From Cyanidiococcus yangmingshanensis (taxonomy: Eukaryota; Rhodophyta; Bangiophyceae; Cyanidiales; Cyanidiaceae): a stretch of 64,000 bases of DNA. Below, one piece after another: positions 11,125-22,085 of the stretch. The translations under genes were made by a program, and so were the position numbers. Each line of letters opens with the position of its first letter. The stretch's first letter is position 1. The notes under the pieces are model-generated. The model saw nothing but the letters and a program-made list of their open reading frames with translations. It was not told the origin of the DNA and did not search any database. The stretch covers positions 1-64,000 of the forward strand of contig VWRR01000008.1 in the NCBI GenBank assembly GCA_013995675.1. Reading direction: 5' to 3'.

Positions 11125-13200
11125 CTATAAACTTTTCTGGAACCGCTGCTTGTTCAAAAGCAAGCCAACGTAGGCAATGCTCCGGTAGACTACAGCCAGC
11201 AGGATCAAGAATCCAATATTTGCCCCAATGCCCAGAGAGTTCACGTTATAAACCTGCATCGGGTCTTGGCTTGAGCTCAAAGTTGGCAACGAACCAAACT
11301 GGTCAGTCATGAGCGCAGCAAAGGCATAGAACATGAAAGAAATATATCGGATCCACCTCAACCAAACAGGCATGATACTGGGTGCGATCAAGAAGCCTGC
11401 AAACAGTGAGGAAAACGTGAGCAGCACTGATGCGAGCATCGATGCTGTGTGCTCGCATCGCACTGATGTGCTGGCAACCAGCGTCAACGACTCTGCTGCA
11501 TGGGCAGCAAGCGTTAGCGTTACTGTGAAGATGAAGAATGACGCTGCGTGAGGCTGAAATCCTACCATCCAATAGGTGATGCAGCTAAAAAAGAGTACAA
11601 GCGCCACAAGCAAGACTACTTCCGTAACACTTTTTGCCAAAAAGTATGCACTCATTCGATACGTTCGTGATGACCGCTCCCGCACCACAACGCGGCGCTC
11701 CGACAGATACGTCATGACGATCGCTGACGATGCGCCAAATGACTGGTTCACAAGCAAGTAGAAGATGACACCAGCCACCGCCCGATCGTCTAGAGTGTTG
11801 CGGCCTGCGTTCAGCCATATCAGTCCCAGCGCTATTGAGTAGATCACGTTGAGCGTGACGCGAGCCTGAATGATTGCACGATTTCGAAGCTTAAGGGACC
11901 ACGCTCTCCGCAGCAGAATGACAAATTGCTCAACCCACCTGGCTGAATACTTGCGCTCACCGATGCAGGTCAAGAACGACAACAGCCTAGGAGCCTCCTT
12001 GGGTTTTACCACCATCGCATCATCCAAGGGCTCATCGAGCTTTGCGTCCATTTCTTTGCGGTGTCTCGAGAAACTCGCTTCCAGGTACGCGACGCGGTCC
12101 CGAGTCTGCTCCTCCAACATTTTCGAGTGGGTACTCAGCGAGATCAAATCCAGTGCAAAGTCCGCTGGGTTGTAGTACGCTGGGCATGGGTACCCCAGCT
12201 GGGAAAAGTAGCCAACCATCTCTTTGGCCGAACCAAGATAGACTTGATAGCCCTCACTGAGCAGGAGCAGATCGTCAAACATCTGAAAGATTTGCGACCG
12301 AGGCTGATGGATCGTCGCTATAATCGTGCGTCCTTCGCGAGCCAGGCGTAGCATGGTGAGCATCACCGCCTGGGCATGGAAGGAATCTAGGCCAGACGTG
12401 GGCTCGTCCAACAGGAGCAGCGGCGGATTCGTCACGAGCTCAATGCCAATGCTGACGCGTTTCCGCTCGCCACCACTGATGCCTCTGCTTTCGAAGCTAC
12501 CAACCTTGGTGTCCGCAACCTTGCTTAGCCCAAGTTCGTAGATCACTTGGTCCACGCGACGCATTTTCTGCTCCAATGGCATCGATGCCGGCAATCGGCA
12601 CCGCGCACTAATCTCAAGCTGCTCCCGCACGGTAAGCTCCGCAAACATCCGATCCTCCTGTTCCACAAAACCGGCAATCCTTCGAAAAGTGTTCAAGTGC
12701 CGACCATGACCATTCACGAGCAGCTCACCCGAGATCTCGTACTCGCCGGCTGGCATTCGGCCAGCCAGCAAGGTCAATAGCGTCGATTTGCCAGCGCCGC
12801 TCCCGCCCATGATGGCGAGCATCCGGCCGGGCTGTGCGCACCCGGTGACTCCCCTTAGAATTGGTTTCAGCTCGACTTTTTTGGTGCAGGGCAATACTCC
12901 ACCGGTCTGGGTCTGCACAGAAACCCGAATGTCGCGCCAGCTCATCGAAACAGTCTTAAACGGGGCCAAGGCTTTATCGGTGAGCATGGGCCCTATGCTC
13001 GCTTGATCGACCAGAGACCGACTCCAGTCATATCGACGGAACTCGGCAAAGTCGTCATCTATAGTCGAGGTCACGGGATCAAACGGCACAAAGCGAACGC
13101 CACCTACGTCGTAGGGCTTGCTATCTGGGAGCGACAACACTTGCCCGTTCGCCTTTGGTAGCGAGGCTTCTTCGTCAGGTGCGCTCTCCACAGGAATCAT
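11125..13200 (-). CDS. ABCG (white/brown-type) half ABC transporter
   Basis: About 691 residues, the usual size of an ABCG half transporter, which pairs with itself or a partner to move lipids or hydrophobic compounds across a membrane using ATP. The nucleotide-binding domain comes first: Walker A GGSGAGKSTLL near residue 130, signature ISGGERKRVSIG near 240, Walker B LLLLDEPTSGLDS near 260, and the switch histidine in ATIHQPRSQIFQMFDD. A hydrophobic C-terminal half with about six membrane segments follows (roughly 425-690), the ABCG domain order. The ATG at 13200 is the first in frame; the frame is open slightly further upstream with no ATG. Uninterrupted. Substrate and membrane cannot be told from sequence. 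Confidence 0.95.
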   Translation of the reverse strand: MIPVESAPDEEASLPKANGQVLSLPDSKPYDVGGVRFVPFDPVTSTIDDDFAEFRRYDWSRSLVDQASIGPMLTDKALAPFKTVSMSWRDIRVSVQTQTGGVLPCTKKVELKPILRGVTGCAQPGRMLAIMGGSGAGKSTLLTLLAGRMPAGEYEISGELLVNGHGRHLNTFRRIAGFVEQEDRMFAELTVREQLEISARCRLPASMPLEQKMRRVDQVIYELGLSKVADTKVGSFESRGISGGERKRVSIGIELVTNPPLLLLDEPTSGLDSFHAQAVMLTMLRLAREGRTIIATIHQPRSQIFQMFDDLLLLSEGYQVYLGSAKEMVGYFSQLGYPCPAYYNPADFALDLISLSTHSKMLEEQTRDRVAYLEASFSRHRKEMDAKLDEPLDDAMVVKPKEAPRLLSFLTCIGERKYSARWVEQFVILLRRAWSLKLRNRAIIQARVTLNVIYSIALGLIWLNAGRNTLDDRAVAGVIFYLLVNQSFGASSAIVMTYLSERRVVVRERSSRTYRMSAYFLAKSVTEVVLLVALVLFFSCITYWMVGFQPHAASFFIFTVTLTLAAHAAESLTLVASTSVRCEHTASMLASVLLTFSSLFAGFLIAPSIMPVWLRWIRYISFMFYAFAALMTDQFGSLPTLSSSQDPMQVYNVNSLGIGANIGFLILLAVVYRSIAYVGLLLNKQRFQKSL

Positions 13201-15754
13201 CACAAAGATCAGTGGCTCCAAGTGTTGGCACAGAAAACAGCTCAGAAACTACCTCCGAAATTATTGCGCTCTACACAGAGCCAATAGAGCGTACGCGGTA
13301 TGATCCTACCGTTGCACGTGCATATTCGTGGCCGGATTTAGGTGCGATCGGCCCACGTGCAAACGCACACTGCATCTCGCTGGCGATTGCAGGAGGCGTA
13401 TCGTCCAACGGATTCTCCAGCAAGAGAAGGTGAGTCGATGCGCAACCCGCGAAGGCTAATCTCCCGGAAGGATCGCACTCGCGGACGCGCACCACCGAAT
13501 TTCGTCGTCGTTTGGTGGCCTCGATTGCCACGTGCAAGCTCGGGTTGCTTCGAACACGTAGCGACTCGACTGCGCAAGCACGCTGAAACTCTTTCCCGAA
13601 CTTGAGGTGGTACTTGTTTTCTGGACTGAGTCACATAACCGCTGAACGTCATTGGCACAAAGCTGTAGTATATACCTAGCGCCAAGTCTTTAAAGAATAT
13701 ACTATAGAAATATAACTGCAAAGCGCTGTTCAATCTCCTGGGTTTTCTGAGAAACTCTCCTTACTCAGATCGGGCGAGGTGTGCTAGATCCTCGGCTTTG
13801 GGGTAGAGTTTCGGTATCAGCAACGATGTTGGGAACTGGAAAACAAGCCCTCCTGTTCCTGTAGAGAATCTGAACCGCGTATCAAAGACGAGGCCAGTTG
13901 CGCGCTCGTGTTAGAACGCAGTTCTCTGTCCTTGAAGTGTGCAGGGCTGGTACCCTAGAATGAGCGCTGGAAAAATCGGCGCCTTCTTCGAGAGATCGCT
14001 GCACCTGGTTACCGCTTCATTTTTTGTGTTTTTCGCAGACTGGAAACACTGTTTGCGAAAATGTACTCCTGGAAAGCTTCTTGCTTTTTCTAGAATAGTG
14101 CATCGGCGTGTCTCTGGGATGCACGACGAGGCTATCTCCCGTTGACATCTCTGTAAATATTTTGTCTAGCATGCGCAAGAAACACAGAGGTGCTCCAGTG
14201 CGAGGATATGAAAACGCATTTTCCGTTCAAACTACAATGATTTTTCCACACAGACCAACAGAGAAGCAAACACAGAATACGAAACCGATCGAATCCACAA
14301 GACATGTTCAAGTGGTCTCATCTGATGGCGTGGTTCCCGAACCGAGCGCGCCCTGCAGAGGCTATCCGGCGAATGTCCAGTCTAAAATGAAAAATGGTTC
14401 TAGCTTTGGTAAGGAAGAAGTTGCGAAAAGCTTGACAAAGTCGTCTTGCTTTCCCGCAGCGATGGACTTTGGTTATATTGTCGTGACGGTGCGGAACACA
14501 CCTTACGTTTCATAGAATCTTAATTGATACAACATGTGCGGATGATCTTCAAGTTCCTCTGGGCTGTCCACCCTCAAGCCCAGAAGAGTGGTGACGTATG
14601 GTCGAGTCCAAGCTTTTCCGACCAAACCTGTAGAGATTGTGTGGTCTGCGTGCTCAGCCCCTCAGACAGGTTCCCGTTCCGGTGGGTACCTGCTCATTCG
14701 CACATTCGTGACGGCAAACATTTTACGACCGTGGAGACTGTCGCAAATAGCAGAAAAGCCGTGAGCGTCAGAGTAAAGCGCAATTTAACGTGCATGATGG
14801 CAACCGAGAGCAAACCATTCTCGTGTATGTGCGCAGATCGTGCAAACGACAATCCTGGAAGGGAAGACTGTGCGCTGTACGCACTTTGACTGTCAGAATC
14901 AGACTGCGCAGGGCGTTTCCCTCTCCGTAAGCATTCACATTGGCTTGTGGACAGGCTGAGCTAGATGCAAGAGTTTCTTTGGATTCTTGTGATCTATTGT
15001 ACAACCCACCTATTCGACATAACCTATTTCCCAAACGTGGCCTGGGATGAATAATATATTGCGTAAAAGCCTTTCCAACTATTGCGTCTTGTGGTCAACA
15101 ATCCGCCATCTGGGAGTCATCAGTGCAGTCGAATAGACTCACACCAGGAAAATGTCCAGATTGATCGTTCCTGATGATCAAAGCTCGATTTATGTTCCAG
15201 TGGAAGATAGGTTCCTCTGAACATCGCGATTCCCTCGCTCGTTTCGAGACTGATTGGAAGGACCAAGCCTCTCTTGAGCCCAAAACCATTCTTCCTCTGT
15301 TACGGCTGTTGCTGATGCTACTGCTCGAATTATGCCAAAAGTTTGGTTCCCCTAGCTCTCGTCCTAGAGAGCCGTTCTCAGGGCCAAGAAACAGCACCGC
15401 ACCGCACCGCACCGCACCGCTGCCGAGCTTCCCCAAAAGCCGAAGTGGGCGGTGGTCAGCCTGCAAGGCCAGTCCCATAACCTGGGAAGCAATCGACCGG
15501 CACAACGTCTCCCTAACCTCTTCAAATCTTTTATAGAGTATCTAGAAACTTGTAGACTGCGAGGAAAAAGATCGAAACCGAAAACCTACCCGAGAGAAAC
15601 CATACGGGTAGGTTTGTGAACCATGCTTGCGGGCACGGCCGAGCGAAACGTAACACGACGCAGGATCGCACTGTCCGATCTATCAAGAGGTCTCCTCAAC
15701 CTAGCTGCGTACACTTGTTTGTTCTGAGGGACTCTCTCGAAACATGAGCTCAAA
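13201..15754. other. Long intergenic stretch, no gene seen
   Basis: About 2.5 kb between the divergently oriented ABCG and Rrp42 genes. It holds a short CACCG run near 15395-15420 and many short overlapping frames, none recognisable. Presumably it contains both promoters; I see no convincing TATA element at either gene. Confidence 0.5.
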
Positions 15755-16711
15755 ATGCCAGCTGATCTCTCTCATGTCGAGAAACGAAACATCTTGTGGC
15801 TACTGAGGGAACACGGCGTTCGAATTGATGGACGAAGTTTCTCCCAAACCCGCTCAGTAAGTTTGCAGACCGACGTGTTGCCTTCAGCCGCGGGCTCTGC
15901 GCGCATTCTCGTCCGCGGAGGGAACGACGTGTTGGCTAGCACAAACACCGAGCTAAGACAGTTTGACGTTGCAATTGATGCAGATCCTATTCTCAAGAAA
16001 GGTTCTGTTGGGTTCTCCGTTGAGTTTTGTGGCGTTGCAAGTCCAGAGTTCCAAGGTCGGGGCAGCGAGGTCGTCGAGGTTGAGCTCGTGTCTCTACTCG
16101 AGAGTATGTACTCCTCTTCGGCTGAATTTCTGCTTCATCTTGTAGCTGGAGAGCGGAAACTTGCTTCCAACCCTTCGGTGCTACGAGTATGCTGCTGGGA
16201 AATCTACGTAGATGTTCTCATTCTAGGCGCCAGTGGTGGAAATATTGTCGACGCAGTCTCATACGCCGTTCGCTCTGCCATTGCGACGACCTTTGTGCCA
16301 GCCGTGTTTTGGCAAGAGGATGCCCTCGGAGGGAGCTGGGAACTGGACGAGCGTGCCGAGTGCTGTCATCGACTTGACGTTACTCATGCGCCAGTGTGTT
16401 CGAGCGGAGCTTTTATGTCAGAAAGCTTTTTGGCTGAACGAATCGGATCAGAAATACCTGAGCTCGTCGTCCCTCAGTGGCTTATTTTGGATCCCTGTGC
16501 AGAAGAGGAGTCACTTGCTGGCTGTACGATTTCAGTGGCAGGCACCAAGCACCGGCAAATTTGTGCTGTATGGAAGAGTGGCGCTGAGCCAGTCTCTCTC
16601 GACCTCACGCTAGAGGCGACTCGACTCTGCGAGACAGAATGCGCGCTACTGTGCGATGAAATGGATGCGATGCTCGTTGACATGGATAGAAGTGATCTGG
16701 ATGAGCCTTAA
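15755..16711 (+). CDS. RRP42: Exosome core subunit Rrp42 (RNase PH-like)
   Basis: 318 residues. Rrp42 (EXOSC7) is one of six RNase PH-like subunits in the ring of the RNA exosome, which processes and degrades RNA in nucleus and cytoplasm; in eukaryotes the ring is structural rather than catalytic. The N-terminal part has HGVRIDGR, SGSARI-like SAGSARILVRGG, and ASPEFQGRG, which is the Rrp42 counterpart of ATPEFEGRG. Further on WEIYVDVLILGASGGNIVDA matches the WVLYVDVLLLECGGN region of Rrp42 and fits it better than Rrp43 or Rrp45. The ATG at 15755 is the first in frame. The frame is continuous, with an acidic C-terminus. Divergent from ABCG, 2.5 kb away. Confidence 0.88.
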   Translation: MPADLSHVEKRNILWLLREHGVRIDGRSFSQTRSVSLQTDVLPSAAGSARILVRGGNDVLASTNTELRQFDVAIDADPILKKGSVGFSVEFCGVASPEFQGRGSEVVEVELVSLLESMYSSSAEFLLHLVAGERKLASNPSVLRVCCWEIYVDVLILGASGGNIVDAVSYAVRSAIATTFVPAVFWQEDALGGSWELDERAECCHRLDVTHAPVCSSGAFMSESFLAERIGSEIPELVVPQWLILDPCAEEESLAGCTISVAGTKHRQICAVWKSGAEPVSLDLTLEATRLCETECALLCDEMDAMLVDMDRSDLDEP

Positions 16712-18128
16712 GATTCGTAGATGGTGTTGATTCTAATTCGAATGACACCCTGTATGGACTGAAAACTGAGATAAGCACGTGCGCTGAACCGAAACACCAT
16801 GATTTCAAAGCCTTTCTGAATATGTGCCTACGTCAGCGCACTCCGTCTGCTTGTAAATTACAAGCAGTTTATGTCAGCGTTGATCAACGAAACCCCATTG
16901 TTTGGGTAATGTCGCACCTGATAATTCTGGTTGCCGAAAAGCGCGTAAGGATGATGCCCGTGGCAATATATGGGAAGATTCCGGCTTTATACTTTGTATG
17001 AGTGATGATGTCATCCACGTCGACGGAATGAAAAAAACCGCGGGATGCATTGCATGTTTTGATTTAGAAACGAAAGCATGTTGCAGTTCTTGTCACGCAC
17101 AATGCGGAAACCTCGAGCACTCTTGACCAGACATTGAGTGCAGGTCTCGACGCGACAATCAGTTGAACCCTCGCTAGTTGTACCTGCAGCAATCAAAGCC
17201 AAAAGTGTAGGCTCTCAATAGTGCTGCGGGATGCAGATCCTCGCACGATGCCGGGAATCGCTCGTGGAAGAATTCACGAAGAAATTCAAGCTTATCAAGA
17301 GCTTGGAAGCAGTCGTGATGCAACTTTTCCGATGAATATATTGGGCGGAGAGCACTTTCAATAGTTCTCAAGGTGCTGAAATTCTGAAATACACTACCAA
17401 CATTTCCGCGTCCGCTCTCTTGTAGAACGCTCTCGCTTGGACATTTGCTGCGAAATCTTTTTGCGTAGGCTTTCAAGGCCTTGGATTATACACAATGGAG
17501 CATTTCTCGAATCATCTTTGCAATCATGTTGAGCGGTTGTGGAGAAAATGATGTTTCTCCAGACTGCAGCATTCAGGAACAACTGGTCCATGGAACTGCT
17601 CAACGTGACTGGTATCATTAGCTGGATTGGGTCTCTTCTTCGAACCGTGTCAACCACAGGGCGCTAGGTACATGAGCTGCCACGGAAAATCTAGGAATAA
17701 CGACTCGGTAAAATGTCTGCTCTCTGTTGTCTTGGACAAAAGGTATCTGGCTAGTTTAGACACGCCCATGGTTACCGATGAATGCAGGTGTGGCTCTCCA
17801 ACGATACTTTTTCGTGCATAGAGCCTCACATTGTGCTAAATGTGTGCCGTTGATTAGACATCCGGAGATCCATCGCGTCTTCATAGGCGCACTGATAGGG
17901 TCTCAGCTGGTGCCGGGCATTTCCAGAATAGTTACACTGTTGCATACGAACGAGGTCACCTTGCGGAATCCGCTTCTACGATGCGCGCTTTGCGTTGCTC
18001 TGGACCCTTGGGTAGTCTCGTCTTTCGTTCAGCTGCGAACAAGGTCTATGATAGCATGAACGCCCGTCCACGGCCTTCATCTGAGCTTGGCAAGCCTATT
18101 TGAGCAAAAGAGCGACTCATCAGAAGCT
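16712..18128. other. Intergenic, possible decayed minus-strand coding traces
   Basis: Minus-strand frames at 17657-17394, 17476-17174 and 17202-17011 adjoin and could be parts of one former gene (segments such as LDKLEFLREFFHERFP), but I recognise no family. The rest is featureless. Both flanking genes end toward this stretch, so it is a convergent intergenic region. Confidence 0.35.
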
Positions 18129-19634
18129 CTAGAGCTCGCAGAGGCGACTGCAGTCCTTTAAAATGCCATGAACCGCAGACTCGAGTTGAATTCGAGGAAT
18201 CTCGTGCCTGCCTTGCTCTGACCCATTCTTCTTGATGGCATCGATAACATGAGTCAGATACAATTCATATAGACCGTGCCGCGGATGATGCAGAAATTGC
18301 TTTTTCAAACCATGTGGCAAAGCGGTCTCCTCAATGCAGAGATATAGCATCCTTCTCACGTCGGAAGCATGCTGCAGACGGATGATTGTCTGAAACCCCA
18401 AAGATTGTAACGTCGTAAACCCTCTGGCGCTGTCAACTGCGGTGCGATCAAAAATTTCCTCTAGCTTCGCGATTTCAGATCCATCTTCTGTAAAATTGAC
18501 GCGAAGTATGTCAAAAAGCACGCGTATCGCCACCGCATATGGATCGGAACGGCTCAAAAGTTCGCGAAGCTCGCACACATCGATCCCACGCAGTCCCGAG
18601 AGCTGCTGCATGACATTCCAGGCAACACTGGTGCACAGCTCAGAGCCCTCATCCAACCAGAGATCATCAATGTGTCTTGCGCCCAGGATCCGGGCTTTCG
18701 CGATGCCCTCATTTTCAATCATTGAATCCAGGTTCAGAAAAATATCTCGGTAGAGAGGGACCAAGCTGGTGGCCCACTCGAGTTCGGCACCTGGAACCCA
18801 TGCATTCATCCACGCCAAGAGCCCCGCAAATGTTTGGGCATGAGCTCGCCGGCGTCGACTACAATCAGAGTCACCAAATATGCCTCCTTTCCGACGAATG
18901 AGATAGCTCTGAATCCGTTTGGTGCACTGTTCGTGCACGAAAAGTTCGAACGAGTCAGAATCTTTCAAGTATGTCAGGCGCAAGAGCCCCTGATGCCAAA
19001 TTCGGCGTTCGAACAGACGTCCAAAGTCCGAGAGAGCGCTGCGACCATCTCTGGAAAAACGGTCTGCCTTGACAACCTTCTCATCTGTTCTAGAACGTTC
19101 CAATGCTGCAAATGATCCTCCTTGTAGCCAGAAATTCAAGACGTTCTGCTTTTGCGCCAAAGACAGATTGTATGCTGGTCCTAAAACACTCCTCAACCTC
19201 AGAGTGACGTGGGCTAGCGTTGTGGCAACAGAAACCGATATGTTCAGCGATTCAACAAAGCCATACATTGGAATCGTAAACAAAACGTCAGCAGAATCAT
19301 GGATTTGTCTTGAGACTCCAGAGCTCTCACTTCCGAATACAAAGGCGCATTTCTGGTTTGCGTCTTGATCAAAGTTAATGTCGTAAAGGGAAACACAGCA
19401 GTTTGGCTGCACAGATGATGCAAAGATTCGGTATCCTTCTGCTCGCATTTTATCGAGCAGCTCGACAGCGTTCCCGTGCGCCTGTAAACTGAGCCACTTG
19501 TGCGCACCACTCGCTGTGTCACAAGCGGCAGCCCGGAGAAACTGCCGCAGATACCGGCTCCTATCCGCTAGATCCAAAGCAGGCCCTTGCCCACACGCGC
19601 CGGTCGCATACCTTTCAGGCGGAACGAAATGCAC
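18129..19634 (-). pseudogene. 5'-truncated SPOUT (TrmH/SpoU) RNA 2'-O-methyltransferase
   Basis: The open frame encodes 501 residues but has no ATG at its 5' end; the displayed start is GTG. Residues ~38-150 are the second half of a TrmH-type SPOUT domain: SGAHKWLSL, then motif 2 (FVFGSESSGVS) and motif 3 (IPMYGFVESLNISVSVATTL), which bind S-adenosylmethionine in the trefoil knot. The first half of the domain, with the conserved N-x-x-x-x-x-R motif 1 region, is missing. The 5' end abuts element copy C, which starts at about 19643. The remaining ~330 C-terminal residues are unrecognised. Such enzymes methylate ribose in tRNA or rRNA. I infer that the repeat replaced the gene's 5' end; a nearby upstream exon is not visible. 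Confidence 0.8.
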
Positions 19635-19642
19635 TGGCCCCT

Positions 19643-22085
19643 AGCAGTGATGCGCCGCCGCCTCTGACGGGACAGCATACGCGGGACAGCTCACCGCGAC
19701 AAGGTCAACGTGACAGCTCCCAAGAAAACATTCCCTGACAGCTCCCCAGGACAGCACCTGCTGCGCCACGGCGTCCTGCGACAGACAGACGGACACGGCG
19801 CGCACCCCAGCCGAGCCGCGTCTGTCGCCAATCCGCGGGTGCCGACCCAATTCGCCGAGCTAGGGTCGTTTCGTCGGCCACCACAGCGCCAGCGCCAGCG
19901 CCAGCGCCAGCGCCAGCGCCAGCAAACGCCATCTAGGATCATCGATTCCAGATCCACACGAAGCGCCAGACGGAGACGATTTCAGCGATGGCCGATGACT
20001 GATTGTCGATGCCGATGCCGATTGACAATTCCGATCGCGATGGCCAACAACGGCAACAGCAGCAGCAGTAGCGGTCTTCACAGAGATTGCGCAGTTGCCG
20101 GTGACGGGATCGATCACGGTAGGAACCGACACCATGAACCCTGCAAAGCGACCTATGGTGACTTGACGATACGAAACGAAGCGACCATGGGCATGCAAAA
20201 AAATAATAAAAAATCTACTCGGCCTGATACTTACCCTGCTCTTGAATGGAGGGTTACCTGAAAAAAATAGCAATACAAAACAGAGTTGGTGCAAGACATT
20301 CAGCATCCTGCCTTGTTGGCCTGAGCTGAACTGAGCTGAACAGTGTTTAACTGAGCTGAACAGAGATTACCGGAGATTAACGGAGCTGAGCAGAGCTCAA
20401 CATAGCTGAACAGAGATTACCGGAGATTAACGGAGCTGAGCAGAGCTCAACATAGCTGAACAGAGGTTACCGGAGATTAACGGAGCTGAGCTGAGCTGAG
20501 CTGCACCCTCCAGTCGTGGTTCTGTTCGACGCAGTGCGCAGCACTAGCACCGACACACACGCACGCACCCTGGTGGGACCGGATCATGCTCCGACCCCAC
20601 AGCTCTCAGCAACCATAAAAATCATATGAACCTTTTTTTACAAACACAGGGGAACCGAAAAAAGAAAAAGAAAAAGAAAAAGAAAAAGAAAAACTGCGCA
20701 GCTCAAGAAATAAAGCGCCCAGAGCCGGTGAGATAGTAGCTCGCCCTGGAGCCACGACCATTTCTCTCTACAGTTACTGAGCGCACCAGACGCACTACAG
20801 GCACTGGAGGCACCGGCGAGCGCCTCGGCACACCCACCTACAGTCGACTGAGCTGAGTGCCACCAACACCAACACCAAAACCACCAGCAAAACCAAAACC
20901 AAAACCAACAACAACAACGACCAGTATTCTAGACTGAGCAGATAGCAAAAAAATAAATAAAAAAATAAAAAACAAAATGCAGAAACCGACCCAGCCAGAA
21001 ACGATACGTACGACGCGTCGACCAGCTGGCACAGCTGGCCAGCGAAGAATAGATAGATAGACAGATAGTGGCGATCGTACCCACGCTCGGTCCCGTTGCG
21101 GGCGCGCCTCTGGTACGGCCCCTAGACGGAGAGCCGCGCTAGGGAGGTACCTGATCACCAAAGATTTTGACAACCTCAACAAAAAGCGCCAAAACGTTTG
21201 TCACATACTCACTAACATATATCAAAAAAGAAACCGGTGAAAAACAAAAGAACAAGGTCTAAAACGAGCCTCCAAAGCTGTTCAAAACACACCGCGCTCG
21301 CGCTGGCTCGGCCCTTCTATACGGAGACAGAGCGGCCCGGTCTGGGACTGGCACCCGCCAGCTGGTGCGGCGCAGGCACCCAATCACCGACAATCCTCGG
21401 ACTCTCGACAAAACACGCCGAAACATCCCTCACATACCCTATAATAAATATATAAAAAGAAACTGACCAAAAACAAAAGAACAACGCCTCAAACGTGCTG
21501 CAAAAGCTCTTCAAAACACTACTAGAGCCCTGAGCCGACGAACCGTAACTGGCTCGGCTCGGCTCGGCGAGCTAGGCTTTGCTAGGTCAGGCTCGGCGAG
21601 CTAGGCTTTGCTAGGTCAGGCTAGGTCGGGCTAGGCTATGCTAGGTCAGGTTAGGCTGGGCTCGCAGCCCTGGCCGACCCAAGCACACGCCACCCCCGAC
21701 TACCCATCGACCCTCTCTCGAGACGCCATCAAACAAATTCAAAAAAAATACAACAACAACAATTACAATAACAAGAAGAAGAACAAGAAAAATAACAACA
21801 ACAAGGAGACCCAAAGAAACTCCACAGAAAGGGAAACCAAAAGAGAGAGACACCTCCCCAACACTCCACCACAAGCTCAGAGAAGCGGGCGCGTACAGAC
21901 ACGGCGCTGCCGATCGAGAATAGACACGATCCACATCGCCCGAGAGCCGTTCAGTGACTACTGTCCAGGTGGGCGCTGACAGCCAGCATGGAGTGCGTAA
22001 CCAGGCCATCCTGAACCCCTAGAAAGAAACAGACAATCTCTGGTTCGTAGGGAGCTCGGTTCCACCAAAAAGGGCCTAGGATCCG
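19643..22085. repeat. Internal copy of the subtelomeric element, copy C
   Basis: Matches copy A in the same orientation and order: the AGCAGTGATGCGCCGCC start, hexamers, GAGCTGAACAGAG-like words, GAAAAA tract, ACCAAAACC stretch, one or two diverged 200-bp units, a GGCTAGGC-rich stretch, and the end with GGTTCGTAGGGAGCTCGG. Differences from A are scattered single changes plus large copy-number changes in the tandem parts. Its left edge is sharp and abuts the truncated methyltransferase gene. No flanking target duplication or terminal inverted repeat is evident, so recombination with a chromosome end is more likely than transposition. Confidence 0.88.

Noticed and set aside
19643-22085. Transposon or retroelement
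   Set aside because: No transposase, reverse transcriptase, terminal repeats or target duplication seen; the same DNA occurs at the chromosome end.
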